Source of the DNA: Hydrogenophaga sp.
GTDB taxonomy: Bacteria > Pseudomonadota > Gammaproteobacteria > Burkholderiales > Burkholderiaceae_C
Assembly (NCBI RefSeq): GCF_026125785.1
Contig: NZ_JAHCKL010000004.1
Location: 1-64,000 of the forward strand
Direction: 5' to 3'
DNA: 64,000 bases
Below, piece after piece: positions 28,211 through 37,623 of the stretch (the first letter of the stretch is position 1; every line of letters starts with the position of its first letter). The position numbers were made by a program, and so were the translations under genes. The notes beneath the pieces were generated by a model. The model saw nothing but the letters and a program-made list of their open reading frames with translations. It did no database searches and had not been told where the DNA came from.

Positions 28211-28635
28211 CGTTTTCTCCCAAAAGTCCATTTCGCGTTCAGGACGAACCCCAGCAACAGCACCAGCCCGGTGGCGACGACCTGTGCCAGCAGGTAGTGC
28301 AGGCCGAGCAGAGCGGTCAGCACGAACATGCTGGCGGCGTTGACGGCCAGGCCAATCGCCGCGACGGCCATGAAGCGCGGAAACGCATGGCGATGGCCAT
28401 GGCTGCTGCGGAACGTCCAGTGGTAATTGATGGTGTAGTTGATGAGCGCGCCCACGAGGGATCCGCACACGGAACCCACCACGGCGGACAGGCCCAGGCC
28501 CGAGACCAGCACCACCAGCACCAGGTAGTGCGCCGCCGTGCCCACTGCGCCGGCGCTGGCGAAGCGCAGGAACAGCGCCCACAGGCGCAGGCCCTCTCGC
28601 TGGAGAGGGCTCGCCGCGCCGGACGCCCTAGACAT
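28207..28635 (-). CDS. GtrA-family membrane protein
   Basis: The 142-residue protein has four membrane helices and the GtrA signature: FASAGAVGTAAHYLVL near the start, NYTINYHWTF in the middle and NAKWTFGRKR at the end. GtrA proteins are thought to flip undecaprenyl-phosphate-linked sugars across the inner membrane. It overlaps the GtrB-like gene by four bases. Confidence 0.92.
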   Translation of the reverse strand: MSRASGAASPLQREGLRLWALFLRFASAGAVGTAAHYLVLVVLVSGLGLSAVVGSVCGSLVGALINYTINYHWTFRSSHGHRHAFPRFMAVAAIGLAVNAASMFVLTALLGLHYLLAQVVATGLVLLLGFVLNAKWTFGRKR

Positions 28636-28659
28636 CCGGCCTCCCTGGGGAGTGGGGTT

Positions 28660-29826
28660 TCATTGGAAGCGGCCCTTGAGCTTGAGAAACTGGCTCTCCA
28701 TGAGGTGCCAGCTCGCCATGACGAAGACGAACAGGACGACCACCGCGACGGCGATGGAACCGATCATCTCACCCGTGCCGTCGCCGCCGCGCACGCTTCG
28801 CGCGAGTTCGGAATGAAAGATGATCATCCAAAGAATGGGATGCCAGACGTACAGGCCATAGCTGTACTTGCCGAACCAGCGCAGCACGCCGTTCTCGAAG
28901 ACCTGCCGCAGGCGGGTGGTCATCGACAGCACGATGGTGCACACGCCAACCACGGCGACCAGGGAAAAGCCATAGGTCTCCATCGGCAGGGTGTGGGGGG
29001 AGACGTTGCGCGTGGCAGCGACGGTGAGCAGCAGGCCCAGGGCGGCCGCGCCACCCGCCCACATCGCCGGGCGGCGCAGTTTCTGCGGGGCGATGCCCTG
29101 CGCGCCGCCGCGGATGGCCAAGGCCAGCAAGGCGCCCATGGCGAGGGAGTCCATGCGGAAAGGGCTGAGCACGTAGAGCGCGGCAGGATTGTCTTGCGTG
29201 ACGGCGAACGCCGTGCGCATGAGCGGCGCGGCCATGCACATGGCCAACGCCATGGCCATGGCGCCCCGGCGGTTGAGCGCGAACACCACAAAGGGCCAGA
29301 GCATGTAGAACTGTTCCTCGATCGCCAGCGACCAGAAGTGGTCCATGAGTCCGAAGGAGCCGTAGTCCTTCACGGCGATGACGAAGTTGGTGAGGTAGAG
29401 CCAGAGCCAGATGTCGCTCTGGTGGCCGTAGAGACCGAGGTTGGGCCAGGCCGCGCGCAACAGCAGCAGGAACAGCAGAGCGCAGAAGTAGAGCGGAAAG
29501 ATGCGCAACGCTCGGCGCATGTAGAAGTTCTTGAAGAAGTGCGCGTGGTTCTTGCTGTCGTACAGGATGCCGGTGATCAGAAACCCCGAGAGCACGAAAA
29601 ACAGGTCCACGCCCACCCAACCGAAGCTGGCCACGAGGTGGAAACGGTTGACGAAGTCGAACTCGACCGCCAGGCTGCGGGCCAGGTGGTAGCACAGCAC
29701 CAGCAGAATGGCCACGCCACGGATGCCATCGAGCGCGAGCACGTGAGAGTGCGGTGCGCTCGCGGGCTGCGCCACGGCCGTGGCCTGGGGCATCGCGCCC
29801 TGGTGGTGACTACCTGCCTGCGCCAT
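28660..29826 (-). CDS. Acyltransferase 3 family membrane protein
   Basis: This is an integral membrane O-acyltransferase of the OafA/NodX type with about ten helices. The catalytic His motif is ALDGIRGVAILLVLCYH, and SFGWVGVDLFFVLSGFLITGIL and FWSLAIEEQFYMLWP are the other family marks. It probably acetylates or otherwise acylates a surface polysaccharide. The start is uncertain: 29826 overlaps the upstream stop, while 29793 has a weak AGGG site and no overlap. It sits between the beta-propeller membrane protein and gtrA on the same strand. Confidence 0.9.
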   Translation of the reverse strand: MAQAGSHHQGAMPQATAVAQPASAPHSHVLALDGIRGVAILLVLCYHLARSLAVEFDFVNRFHLVASFGWVGVDLFFVLSGFLITGILYDSKNHAHFFKNFYMRRALRIFPLYFCALLFLLLLRAAWPNLGLYGHQSDIWLWLYLTNFVIAVKDYGSFGLMDHFWSLAIEEQFYMLWPFVVFALNRRGAMAMALAMCMAAPLMRTAFAVTQDNPAALYVLSPFRMDSLAMGALLALAIRGGAQGIAPQKLRRPAMWAGGAAALGLLLTVAATRNVSPHTLPMETYGFSLVAVVGVCTIVLSMTTRLRQVFENGVLRWFGKYSYGLYVWHPILWMIIFHSELARSVRGGDGTGEMIGSIAVAVVVLFVFVMASWHLMESQFLKLKGRFQ

Positions 29827-31369
29827 ACGGAACTTTGTAGAGCGCGCCATTGGCGGAAACATAGGCCGTGGCAGTGCGAGGGTCGACCACGATGCTGCGC
29901 AGCCAGGGGCCGAGGTAGATGCGGCTCAGCACCTTGCCCGTGGCCAGTTCCTGAATCTCGATCTGGCCTGTGGCCAGACTGCCGCTGACCAGCCAGTCAC
30001 GCTGGGTGTCGATGGCCATCACACGCACGCCGAACACACTCTTGATCTCGCCCAGCAAGGCCAGGCTGCGGGCATCGAAGCGCAGCACGCTGGAACGCAA
30101 CGGCGAGGCGAGCAGCAGTTCACCGCGTGCCTCATCGAACGCCATGCGGTCCACACGGGCATCGGTGCGCACCTCACCGGAGAACTCGCGACGTTCCAGG
30201 TCATAGACCATGAGGCTGCTGGAATTGCGGAAGAAGCTGAGGTAGAGCAGCGAACCCTGCGGATGCAGCAGCAGGTTGCCTGCGTCCACGTCTCGCTTGT
30301 CGAGAGAGCGGCCGCTCTGGCGATCCACGACGATGAACGGGCTGCCCACACGCTCATCGGCCTCAGAGGCGACCACCAGTGTGTTGGTACGGCCGTCGGC
30401 GGCGATCCAGGGATCTCCGGGGGAAATATCGGGCAGGGGCACTTCGCGTCGCAGCGCCAGGGTGGTGGCGTCGAAGTACTGCAGCATGCGGGTCTGCAGG
30501 TTGAGGGTGTACACCTCGCCAGCGCGTGGATCGTAGGCAAATCCCTGGGCTCCGCCGGTCGATACCTCGGAACTGATCATGGCGTGGTGTGGATCCTGGG
30601 TGTCGATGCGCTGCAGATTGCGCACACCGTGGCCCGTCACATACAGGTAGCGGCCGCCGGGGTCGAGGGCGAGGCCATTGATGTTGCGCTCCTGTAGGAT
30701 TTCAACACCCGCGGGCATGCGCAGCGCGCGTTCTGCCTCGACGAGCCGGGGCCCGCCAACGAGGCCACCCACTGCAGCGGCGGTGATGAGCCACCCGGGC
30801 AGGTAGGCCAGACTGGAGCGCGTGGGCACGACGGGGGCAGGCTCCGCTGGGTGGCGGCGGAACCGCATCCAGGCCCAGTACAACCGGAAAAAGAACAGCT
30901 CGGCCACGCCCACGCCCCAGGCCATGAGCCGGGACCACATGGGGTGCGCACCGGTGACGGGCAACTGGTTGAGCACCAGGCAGAGCATGGGCGGGAAGGC
31001 CCGCCATGGGCTGGTGCCGGTACCGAGGAACAAGGCCAGGATCAGGCCGCAACCGATCAGCACGGTCGCGGCGTAGGCGCCCCAGGCTGACAGCGCCGCG
31101 CTGGCGCGGCGGTACAGCAACCACAGCACCGCCACCGTCAGCGCGAACAGACCGATGCGGGTGAATGGCGTGCTCAGCACGGTGATGCTGAATTCGGTCA
31201 CGCGCTCGATACCGAAATAGCGTTCGGTCAGGTCGAGCAGAGGCCGCCGCAGAAGCACCAGCAGCACCAGCAGCAGCGGGATGCGCAGCAGCGCCCACAC
31301 CCACGTGGCGTAACCACCGGAGCCGGCCAAGCCGGCGCCCGGAATCGGTGGTTGCAAACTAGCCGGCAT
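29810..31369 (-). CDS. Membrane protein with C-terminal YncE-like beta-propeller
   Basis: The 519-residue protein has about six hydrophobic segments in its first ~210 residues. A soluble region of repeated blades follows (NINGLALDPGGRYLYVTGHG, GFAYDPRAGEVYTLNLQTRM, AIDTQRDWLVSGSLATGQ), reminiscent of YncE/SMP-30 propellers. I recognise no named family for the whole. If the membrane part is inserted as predicted, the propeller faces the periplasm or the cytoplasm depending on helix count. It is the first gene of the glycan cassette and overlaps the acyltransferase gene, so a role in envelope glycan assembly or sensing is a guess from context. Confidence 0.75.
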   Translation of the reverse strand: MPASLQPPIPGAGLAGSGGYATWVWALLRIPLLLVLLVLLRRPLLDLTERYFGIERVTEFSITVLSTPFTRIGLFALTVAVLWLLYRRASAALSAWGAYAATVLIGCGLILALFLGTGTSPWRAFPPMLCLVLNQLPVTGAHPMWSRLMAWGVGVAELFFFRLYWAWMRFRRHPAEPAPVVPTRSSLAYLPGWLITAAAVGGLVGGPRLVEAERALRMPAGVEILQERNINGLALDPGGRYLYVTGHGVRNLQRIDTQDPHHAMISSEVSTGGAQGFAYDPRAGEVYTLNLQTRMLQYFDATTLALRREVPLPDISPGDPWIAADGRTNTLVVASEADERVGSPFIVVDRQSGRSLDKRDVDAGNLLLHPQGSLLYLSFFRNSSSLMVYDLERREFSGEVRTDARVDRMAFDEARGELLLASPLRSSVLRFDARSLALLGEIKSVFGVRVMAIDTQRDWLVSGSLATGQIEIQELATGKVLSRIYLGPWLRSIVVDPRTATAYVSANGALYKVPYGAGR

Positions 31370-31597
31370 GAGCCACCATGGGTGTTGAGAGGGACTGTCT
31401 CATCGCGAAAAGCGTGAGCCTGGACAAGGGAAACGTAGGAACTAAGGCCTAACCGCCCGGAGTATATAGACGGGTCTTGAATCCCCAAGGCCCGCAAAAG
31501 CAGGCTTCTTGGGCGATGTCGACAAATGCACACTTCGCGTCGGCGAATCGGGAAAATTCCAACGTTTCGCCGCGATCCGCGCGGATGGCCTGGTGGC
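31370..31597. other. Intergenic region with probable promoter for the glycan cassette
   Basis: This 228-base gap is less GC-rich than its surroundings. A small hairpin (CCCG, eleven AT-rich bases, CGGG) is visible near 31460. The gap should contain the promoter of the leftward glycan cassette, but I could not place -35 and -10 boxes with confidence. No reading frame here resembles a protein family. Confidence 0.35.
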
Positions 31598-32305
31598 TCA
31601 GGGCGATCGCGGAAGGTCGGTGTAGTCCAGTTGCACCAACGAGGCGGGGTCGCAATTCGCGCCCTGCGGCGGACTGGACAGCACCTCGAGATAGGCGTTG
31701 GGAGGCGTTCGCTGGCGCCACGCCAGCAGGGGCCGGGCGAACGCGGCGTCCCTCAGGTCGTCTCCGTGCAGCCCCGTCGACACCACGGCCTCGGCCACGT
31801 CATACGGGAAATCCCGTCCGGCCGCAAAGCCGCTGGCATCGCTGACGACCACGCCTCCCAGATAGCGTTCTCGGTGGGCTGGCCCCCCTTGCTCGGCGCG
31901 TTCGAGCCAGAGCCACTGTTTGGCGCCCTGCGACCACAACCAGGGCCGCCAGGCTGTTGTCAACGCGGGGTAGGCGTCGTGCGCGGGCGCGCCGGGCACC
32001 AGGCCATTCCAGCGCAGCGCCGCCCTGGGCCGGCCTCGGGCCGGCGCAGCGAGCTGGAAAATGCCCGCCGCCAGCAGTTGCTCGTCCGTGCCAAAGACCA
32101 GTTTGAGCCAGAGGGATCGGTCGCGGCGCATCTCCAGCCGGTACCCTGAACACATGGGCAGCGACCACGCCCGCAGCGGATCGCCCAGGCGAGCCATCAC
32201 TTGCGACGAAGGCGCCCCCAGGTCCACGGCGGCGGGTGCCCCCGCGAGGGACGCGGTGGACAGCATGGCAACGGCCGTCGACAGGAGCCAGCCCGGCACG
32301 TTCAC
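31598..32305 (-). CDS. Hypothetical secreted protein
   Basis: The 235-residue protein has a signal-peptide-like start (LLSTAVAMLSTASLAGAPA) and a soluble remainder rich in Trp and Pro (RWNGLVPGAP, WLWSQGAKQWLWLERAEQ). It includes VDLGAPSSQVMARLGDP near the mature N-terminus, which resembles the opening of small outer-membrane-assembly-type repeats, but I would not assign a family. It overlaps the upstream hypothetical gene by four bases, so the two are probably translated together. Confidence 0.65.
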   Translation of the reverse strand: MNVPGWLLSTAVAMLSTASLAGAPAAVDLGAPSSQVMARLGDPLRAWSLPMCSGYRLEMRRDRSLWLKLVFGTDEQLLAAGIFQLAAPARGRPRAALRWNGLVPGAPAHDAYPALTTAWRPWLWSQGAKQWLWLERAEQGGPAHRERYLGGVVVSDASGFAAGRDFPYDVAEAVVSTGLHGDDLRDAAFARPLLAWRQRTPPNAYLEVLSSPPQGANCDPASLVQLDYTDLPRSP

Positions 32306-32700
32306 AGCAGCCGCTCCACGCGCCAGGCCGCCGCGACAAGGCCCTCATCGATGTCCAGGCGGATCTGGCTTCGGTAGATTCCCATATAGGCGTCGTACAG
32401 TTCATCTGGCGGCGCACCCAGGCCGATGCGCAGTTCCCCGCTCACCCACTCCGCCCGCACGGGCTGCCCATGCTTGAGGCGAAACCGGCCGTGCACCGAC
32501 ACCAGCCAGAGTTCGCGTTCGCGCACGGCCCAGTGCGCGGTGTAGCCGCGCTGCAGCGCGGTGGACCCCTCCCACAGCAGGGGAACACGGTCGACCCGCC
32601 GGTCCTCCTCGACCCATTGCGTATCGAAACCCAGGGGCGTGAGCAAGACGCCCGAGGTCTTTTCATCGAATGCGATGGTGTCCAGGATCTGCACGGTCAT
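32302..32700 (-). CDS. Hypothetical protein, first of a two-gene unit
   Basis: The 132-residue protein is soluble, mixed alpha/beta and rich in Trp (WVEEDRR, HWAVRERELWLVSVHG). No signal peptide, membrane helix or known motif is seen. It shares a four-base overlap with the secreted hypothetical protein downstream. It starts 76 bases from the acnB stop, beyond a strong terminator, and so has its own promoter. Confidence 0.65.
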   Translation of the reverse strand: MTVQILDTIAFDEKTSGVLLTPLGFDTQWVEEDRRVDRVPLLWEGSTALQRGYTAHWAVRERELWLVSVHGRFRLKHGQPVRAEWVSGELRIGLGAPPDELYDAYMGIYRSQIRLDIDEGLVAAAWRVERLL

Positions 32701-32730
32701 GGCCCAAGCCTAATGGCTGCGGCCGCAAAA

Positions 32731-32755
32731 GAAAACGGCCCAGAGGGCCGTTTTC
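32731..32755 (-). terminator. Rho-independent terminator after acnB
   Basis: GAAAACGGCCC and GGGCCGTTTTC form a perfect 11-bp stem with a 3-base loop, starting 21 bases after the acnB stop and followed on that strand by a T-rich run. It separates acnB from the hypothetical gene pair. Confidence 0.9.
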
Positions 32756-32776
32756 CTGAAAGCGCGGGGAACCTGA

Positions 32777-35380
32777 TCAGGCCGTCACGCCCTTGGCGGT
32801 TTCCGCGTATTCCTCGATCTGGTCGAAGTTCATGTAGCGGTACACGCTGGCCTTGTCGGCGTCGATCACACCCATTTCCTTGAGGTACTCTGCCTTGCTG
32901 GGCAGGTAGCCCAGGCGCGAGGCGATGGCGGAGAGCTCGGCCGAGCCCAGGAACACGTTGGTGTTCTTGCCCAGGCGGTTGGGGAAGTTGCGCGTGGACG
33001 TGGAAATCACCGTCGCGCCCTCGCGCACCTGCGCCTGGTTGCCCATGCACAGCGAGCAGCCGGGCATTTCGGTGCGGGCGCCAGCGGTACCGAAAGCGGC
33101 GTAGTGGCCTTCCTTGATCAGTTCGTTCTGGTCCATCTTGGTCGGCGGTGCAACCCACAGCTTGACCGGAATGTCGCGCTGGCCGCCCAGCAGCTTGGCC
33201 GCGGCGCGGAAGTGGCCGATGTTGGTCATGCACGAGCCGATGAAGGCTTCGTCGATCTTGGTGCCGGCGACGTCGGACAGGAACTTGGCGTCGTCCGGAT
33301 CGTTGGGGCAGCAGACGATGGGTTCGGTGATGTCGGCCAGATCGATCTCGATCACGGCGGCGTACTCGGCGTCCTTGTCGGCCTCCAGCAACTGCGGGTT
33401 GGCCAGCCAGGCCTGCACTTTCTGGATGCGGCGCTCCAGCGTGCGCTTGTCCTCGTAGCCATCGGCGATCATGTTCTTCATCAGCACGATGTTGCTGTTG
33501 AGGTACTCGATGACGGGTTCCTTGTTCAGCTTGATCGTGCAGCCAGCGGCCGAGCGTTCTGCCGAGGCGTCGGACAGTTCGAAGGCCTGTTCCACCTTGA
33601 GGTCCGGCAGGCCCTCTATTTCCAGGATGCGGCCGGAGAAGATGTTCTTCTTGCCGGCCTTGGCCACGGTCAGCAGGCCCGCCTTGATGGCGTACAGCGG
33701 GATCGCGTGCACCAGGTCGCGCAGCGTCACGCCGGGCTGCAGCTCGCCCTTGAAGCGCACCAGCACGGATTCGGGCATGTCCAGCGGCATCACGCCCGTG
33801 GCGGCACCGAAAGCTACCAGCCCGGAGCCGGCCGGGAAGGAGATGCCGATCGGGAAGCGGGTGTGCGAGTCACCACCGGTGCCCACGGTGTCGGGCAGCA
33901 GCAGGCGGTTGAGCCAGGAGTGGATCACGCCGTCGCCCGGACGCAGGGCCACGCCACCGCGGTTGCTGATGAAGGCCGGCAGTTCGCGGTGGGTCTTCAC
34001 ATCCACCGGCTTCGGGTAGGCCGCCGTATGGCAGAAGGACTGCATCACCATGTCGGCGCTGAAGCCCAGGCAGGCCAGGTCCTTGAGCTCGTCGCGCGTC
34101 ATGGGGCCGGTGGTGTCCTGGCTGCCCACGGTGGTCATGCGCGGTTCGCAGTAGGTGCCCGGGCGCACGCCCTGGCCTTCGGGCAGGCCGACCGCGCGGC
34201 CGACCATCTTCTGCGCCAGGGTGAACCCGGCCTTGGACACCGCAGGCGCCTGCGGCAGGCGGAACAGCGTGGAGGCTGGCAGCCCCAGGAATTCGCGCGC
34301 CTTGGCGGTGAGCGAGCGGCCGATGATCAGGTTGATGCGGCCACCGGCGCGCACTTCGTCGAACAGCACGTCGCTCTTGAGCTTGAACTCGGCCACGGTG
34401 GCGCCGTTCTTCACGATCTTGCCGTCGTAGGGCAGCACGTCGACCACGTCGCCCATCTCCAGCTTGGAGACGTCGACCTCGATCGGCAGCGAGCCGGAGT
34501 CTTCCTGGGTGTTGAAGAAGATGGGCGCGATCTTGCCGCCCAGCGTGACGCCGCCAAAGCGCTTGTTGGGCACGAAGGGAATGTCCTGGCCGGTGGCCCA
34601 GATCACGGAGTTGGTCGCGCTCTTGCGGCTGGAGCCGGTGCCGACCACGTCGCCCACGTAGGCCACCAGATGGCCCTTCTTCTTCAGATCTTCGATGAAC
34701 TGCATCGGGCCGCGCTTGCCATCCTCTTCCGGCTTGAAGGCCGCGTCGGGGCGGGTGTTCTTGAGCATGGCCAGGTAGTGCAGCGGGATGTCCGGCCGGC
34801 TCCAGGCGTCGGGCGCGGGCGACAGGTCGTCGGTGTTGGTCTCGCCGGGCACCTTGAACACCGTCACGGTGATCTTCTTCTCGACTTCGGGGCGGCTGGT
34901 GAACCACTCGGCATCGGCCCAGCTCTGCATCACTTCCTGCGCCTTGGCGTTGCCCGCCTTGGCCTTGACGGCGACGTCGTTGAAGTAATCGAACATCAGC
35001 AGCGTCTTCTTCAGGCCTTCGGCCGCCACGCCCGCCACCTCGGCGTCATCGAGCAGCTCGATCAGCGGGTGCACGTTGTAGCCGCCCACCATGGTGCCCA
35101 GCAGTTCGGTGGCCTTGGCTTTGGACACCAGACCAACCTGGATGTCTCCGTGGGCCACGGCGGCCAGGAAGCTGGCCTTGACCTTGGCCGCATCGTCCAC
35201 GCCCGGAGGCACGCGGTGCGTGAGCAGGTCCAGCAGGAAGGCATCCTCGCCAGCCGGCGGCGACTTGATCAGCTCGATCAGCGCGGCCACCTGCTTCGCG
35301 TCGAGCGGCAGCGGCGGGATGCCCAGCGCGGCGCGTTCGGCGGCGTGGGCACGGTAGTCGGCGAGGAAGGTCGTGGACAT
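32777..35380 (-). CDS. acnB: Aconitate hydratase B
   Basis: AcnB is the main TCA-cycle aconitase in many proteobacteria and also handles 2-methyl-cis-aconitate in some. The 867-residue product has the AcnB domain order: an N-terminal HEAT-like domain (to about residue 160), the swivelling domain with [17 protein letters not shown], and the catalytic domains with [10 protein letters not shown] and [11 protein letters not shown], which supply the [4Fe-4S] cysteines. I chose the ATG at 35380 ([16 protein letters not shown]) preceded by GGAGA; the frame is open a further 24 codons. A strong terminator follows. Confidence 0.98.
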   Translation of the reverse strand: MSTTFLADYRAHAAERAALGIPPLPLDAKQVAALIELIKSPPAGEDAFLLDLLTHRVPPGVDDAAKVKASFLAAVAHGDIQVGLVSKAKATELLGTMVGGYNVHPLIELLDDAEVAGVAAEGLKKTLLMFDYFNDVAVKAKAGNAKAQEVMQSWADAEWFTSRPEVEKKITVTVFKVPGETNTDDLSPAPDAWSRPDIPLHYLAMLKNTRPDAAFKPEEDGKRGPMQFIEDLKKKGHLVAYVGDVVGTGSSRKSATNSVIWATGQDIPFVPNKRFGGVTLGGKIAPIFFNTQEDSGSLPIEVDVSKLEMGDVVDVLPYDGKIVKNGATVAEFKLKSDVLFDEVRAGGRINLIIGRSLTAKAREFLGLPASTLFRLPQAPAVSKAGFTLAQKMVGRAVGLPEGQGVRPGTYCEPRMTTVGSQDTTGPMTRDELKDLACLGFSADMVMQSFCHTAAYPKPVDVKTHRELPAFISNRGGVALRPGDGVIHSWLNRLLLPDTVGTGGDSHTRFPIGISFPAGSGLVAFGAATGVMPLDMPESVLVRFKGELQPGVTLRDLVHAIPLYAIKAGLLTVAKAGKKNIFSGRILEIEGLPDLKVEQAFELSDASAERSAAGCTIKLNKEPVIEYLNSNIVLMKNMIADGYEDKRTLERRIQKVQAWLANPQLLEADKDAEYAAVIEIDLADITEPIVCCPNDPDDAKFLSDVAGTKIDEAFIGSCMTNIGHFRAAAKLLGGQRDIPVKLWVAPPTKMDQNELIKEGHYAAFGTAGARTEMPGCSLCMGNQAQVREGATVISTSTRNFPNRLGKNTNVFLGSAELSAIASRLGYLPSKAEYLKEMGVIDADKASVYRYMNFDQIEEYAETAKGVTA

Positions 35381-35448
35381 GGCGTTCTCCAGAAGAAGGG
35401 ATGGCGTGGGGTTCTTGTGAGGTTCGGTTGGGGCCGGTGCAAGCAAGC

Positions 35449-36447
35449 TCAATGCCGCGTGGATGCCGGCTCCGTCAGGTAAGGCTGCACCGTTTCGGGC
35501 AGGGGCAGGCCGGTCTGGTGCGCGCGCTCCAGCACCTGCCAGAAATAGCGGTAGCTGGCGCGGTCGTGCAGCCGGCCATCAAACTGCACCGGCGCCCATT
35601 CGGCGGCCAGGGCGCGCTCGATGATGGCGGCAGCGGCCTCCACCTCGCGCTCGGCTGGTGCGAAGGCCGCCAGGATGGGACGGATCTGGTCCGGGTGGAT
35701 GCTCCACATGCGGGTGTAGCCGAGTTCACGGGCGGCCTTGCGGGCCGCGGCCTGCAGGGCGTCCAGATCCTTGAATTCGGTGACCACGCAGTGCGCGGGC
35801 ACCTTGCCATGGGCATGGCAGGCCGAGGCCATGTCCAGCTTGGCGCGCAGCACCAGCGGATGCGAGAACTGGCCGGCGACGCTCATGGCCTCGGCGGGAA
35901 TGGCGCCACCGTGCGCAGAGACGAAGTCCATCAGGCCAAAGCTCAGGCTCTGCACACGGGGGTGCGCGGCGATGTCGAAGGCGCGGTGCACGGCGGCGGG
36001 CGACTCGATCAGCACATGCAGCGGCAGCCCGTGCGCGCCTGCGGCATCCAGCGCGTCCGAGGCCCGTTGCACGTCGGCCACCGACTCCACCTTGGGCACC
36101 ATCAGGTGGCACAGGCGATGGCCGGCACGGCCGGCAATGGTGGCAACGTCGGCGTCGAAGCAGGAATGGTCGACCGGATGCACCCGCGCGGCCACGCGGG
36201 CCGAGGGGCCCGCGGCCAGGGCCAGTTCCGTCACCAGCCGTGCGTGCTCGGCCTCGCCACCCACAGGCGCACCATCCTCGCAGTCCAGCGTCACGTCGAA
36301 CACGCAGGTGCCGAATTCCTGCGCCAGCTCGGCCTGCAGCGCCAGGCTCTTTCGCATGCGCGCCTCCACACCGCTGTAGTGGTCACAGACCGGCAGCGCG
36401 AACGCGCCGGCCTGGGCACCGAGCAGGATGGAGCGAGGGTGGGTCAC
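35449..36447 (-). CDS. HpcH/HpaI aldolase/citrate lyase family (CitE-like) protein
   Basis: The 332-residue protein is a CitE/malyl-CoA-lyase-like member of the HpcH/HpaI superfamily. It shows [12 protein letters not shown] near the start, [35 protein letters not shown] and [12 protein letters not shown], which supply the metal-binding Glu and Asp and the CoA-site Arg positions of the family. Stand-alone CitE-like proteins cleave acyl-CoA substrates such as malyl- or citramalyl-CoA. It lies between mdh and acnB on the same strand, with 18 and 68 bases to its neighbours, which ties it to TCA or dicarboxylate metabolism. The exact reaction is unknown. Confidence 0.88.
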   Translation of the reverse strand: MTHPRSILLGAQAGAFALPVCDHYSGVEARMRKSLALQAELAQEFGTCVFDVTLDCEDGAPVGGEAEHARLVTELALAAGPSARVAARVHPVDHSCFDADVATIAGRAGHRLCHLMVPKVESVADVQRASDALDAAGAHGLPLHVLIESPAAVHRAFDIAAHPRVQSLSFGLMDFVSAHGGAIPAEAMSVAGQFSHPLVLRAKLDMASACHAHGKVPAHCVVTEFKDLDALQAAARKAARELGYTRMWSIHPDQIRPILAAFAPAEREVEAAAAIIERALAAEWAPVQFDGRLHDRASYRYFWQVLERAHQTGLPLPETVQPYLTEPASTRH

Positions 36448-36465
36448 CGCGCGGTTACCAAGCAG

Positions 36466-37452
36466 TTACAGGAGGTGCTTCACACCGTCCTGCTCGCCTT
36501 GCAGTTCGGCCAGGGTCTTGTTGATGCACTCCTGGGAGAAGGCATCGATCTCCAGGCCCTCGACAATCTTGTACTTGCCGTTTTCGGTGGTGACCGGGAA
36601 ACCGAAGATCACATCCTTGGGAATGCCGTACTCACCGTTGGAGGGCACGCCCATGGTGACCCACTTGCCTTGCGAGCCCAGCGCCCAGTCGCGCATATGG
36701 TCGATGGCCGCATTGGCCGCCGACGCAGCAGAAGACAGGCCGCGCGCCTCGATGATGGCCGCGCCACGCTTGCCCACGGTGGGCAGGAACACGTCCTTGT
36801 TCCAGACCTGGTCGTTGATCAGGTCCTTGACGCTCTTGCCGCCGATGGAAGCGAAACGGTAGTCGGCGTACATGGTGGGCGAGTGGTTGCCCCAGACGGT
36901 GAGCTTCTCGATCTCGCCGACCTTGCCACCGGTCTTGGCGGCGATCTGGCTAGCGGCACGGTTGTGGTCCAGGCGCAGCATGGCGGTGAAGTTCTCGCGC
37001 GGCAGGCTGGGCGCGCTCTTCATGGCGATGTAGGCATTGGTGTTGGCCGGGTTGCCGACCACCAGCACCTTGACGTTGCGGCTGGCGACCTTGTCCAGCG
37101 CCTTGCCCTGGGCGGTGAAGATCTGTGCATTGGCGGCCAGCAGGTCGGCGCGCTCCATGCCGGGGCCGCGCGGGCGGGCGCCGACCAGCAGAGCGTAGTC
37201 GGTGTCCTTGAATGCGGTCATGGGGTCGCTGTGCGCTTCCATGCCGGCCAGCAGCGGGAAGGCGCAATCGTCGAGCTCCATCATCACGCCCTTGAGCGCC
37301 TTCTGGGCTTTCTCGTCGGGAATTTCCAGCAGTTGCAGGATCACCGGCTGGTCCTTGCCCAGCATCTCGCCCGAGGCGATGCGAAACAGCAGGGCGTAAC
37401 CGATCTGGCCAGCGGCGCCGGTAACGGCCACGCGAACAGGCTTCTTGCTCAT
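36466..37452 (-). CDS. mdh: Malate dehydrogenase
   Basis: This NAD-dependent enzyme converts malate to oxaloacetate. The 328-residue protein has the nucleotide-binding start [33 protein letters not shown], the substrate Arg in LRLDHNRA, and the active-site His in [12 protein letters not shown]. Its length and motifs fit the cytosolic-type, about 328-residue bacterial group. I chose the ATG at 37452, with GGAG eight bases upstream. It is divergent from a GntR regulator whose likely operator lies in the shared intergenic region. Confidence 0.98.
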   Translation of the reverse strand: MSKKPVRVAVTGAAGQIGYALLFRIASGEMLGKDQPVILQLLEIPDEKAQKALKGVMMELDDCAFPLLAGMEAHSDPMTAFKDTDYALLVGARPRGPGMERADLLAANAQIFTAQGKALDKVASRNVKVLVVGNPANTNAYIAMKSAPSLPRENFTAMLRLDHNRAASQIAAKTGGKVGEIEKLTVWGNHSPTMYADYRFASIGGKSVKDLINDQVWNKDVFLPTVGKRGAAIIEARGLSSAASAANAAIDHMRDWALGSQGKWVTMGVPSNGEYGIPKDVIFGFPVTTENGKYKIVEGLEIDAFSQECINKTLAELQGEQDGVKHLL

Positions 37453-37602
37453 GATGAAAACTCCGGAAAAGGGCGTTGGAAGGTAAGCGGGAGGGAAGAG
37501 CGCGTCGCCCGCCGGGGGCGTCATGGAGGCCGGGAAAAACCGTGGTCCCTGATTCGAACTCAGCCGGCGAGTGTACTCTCGCAAACCCTGAGGCGTCAAT
37601 TT

Positions 37603-37623
37603 GTCTTATGTCTTATATAAGAT
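37603..37623. promoter_or_regulatory. Probable GntR operator between mdh and the gntR-type gene
   Basis: TCTTATATAAGA (37611–37622) is a perfect 12-bp palindrome. It is preceded by a directly repeated half-site, giving GTCTTAT at 37603 and 37610 and the inverted ATAAGAT at 37617. ATAAGAC-like half-sites are typical of FadR/HutC-type GntR regulators. The site abuts the regulator's first ATG, so binding should repress its own gene and perhaps mdh. Confidence 0.6.

Noticed and set aside
33104-35482. A 792-codon plus-strand open frame opposite acnB
   Set aside because: It shows only shadow composition with many His and Arg and no family motifs, while acnB on the other strand is unmistakable.
35401-37620. 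A 739-codon plus-strand frame across the CitE-like gene and mdh
   Set aside because: It spans two genuine genes on the opposite strand and has no recognisable motif.
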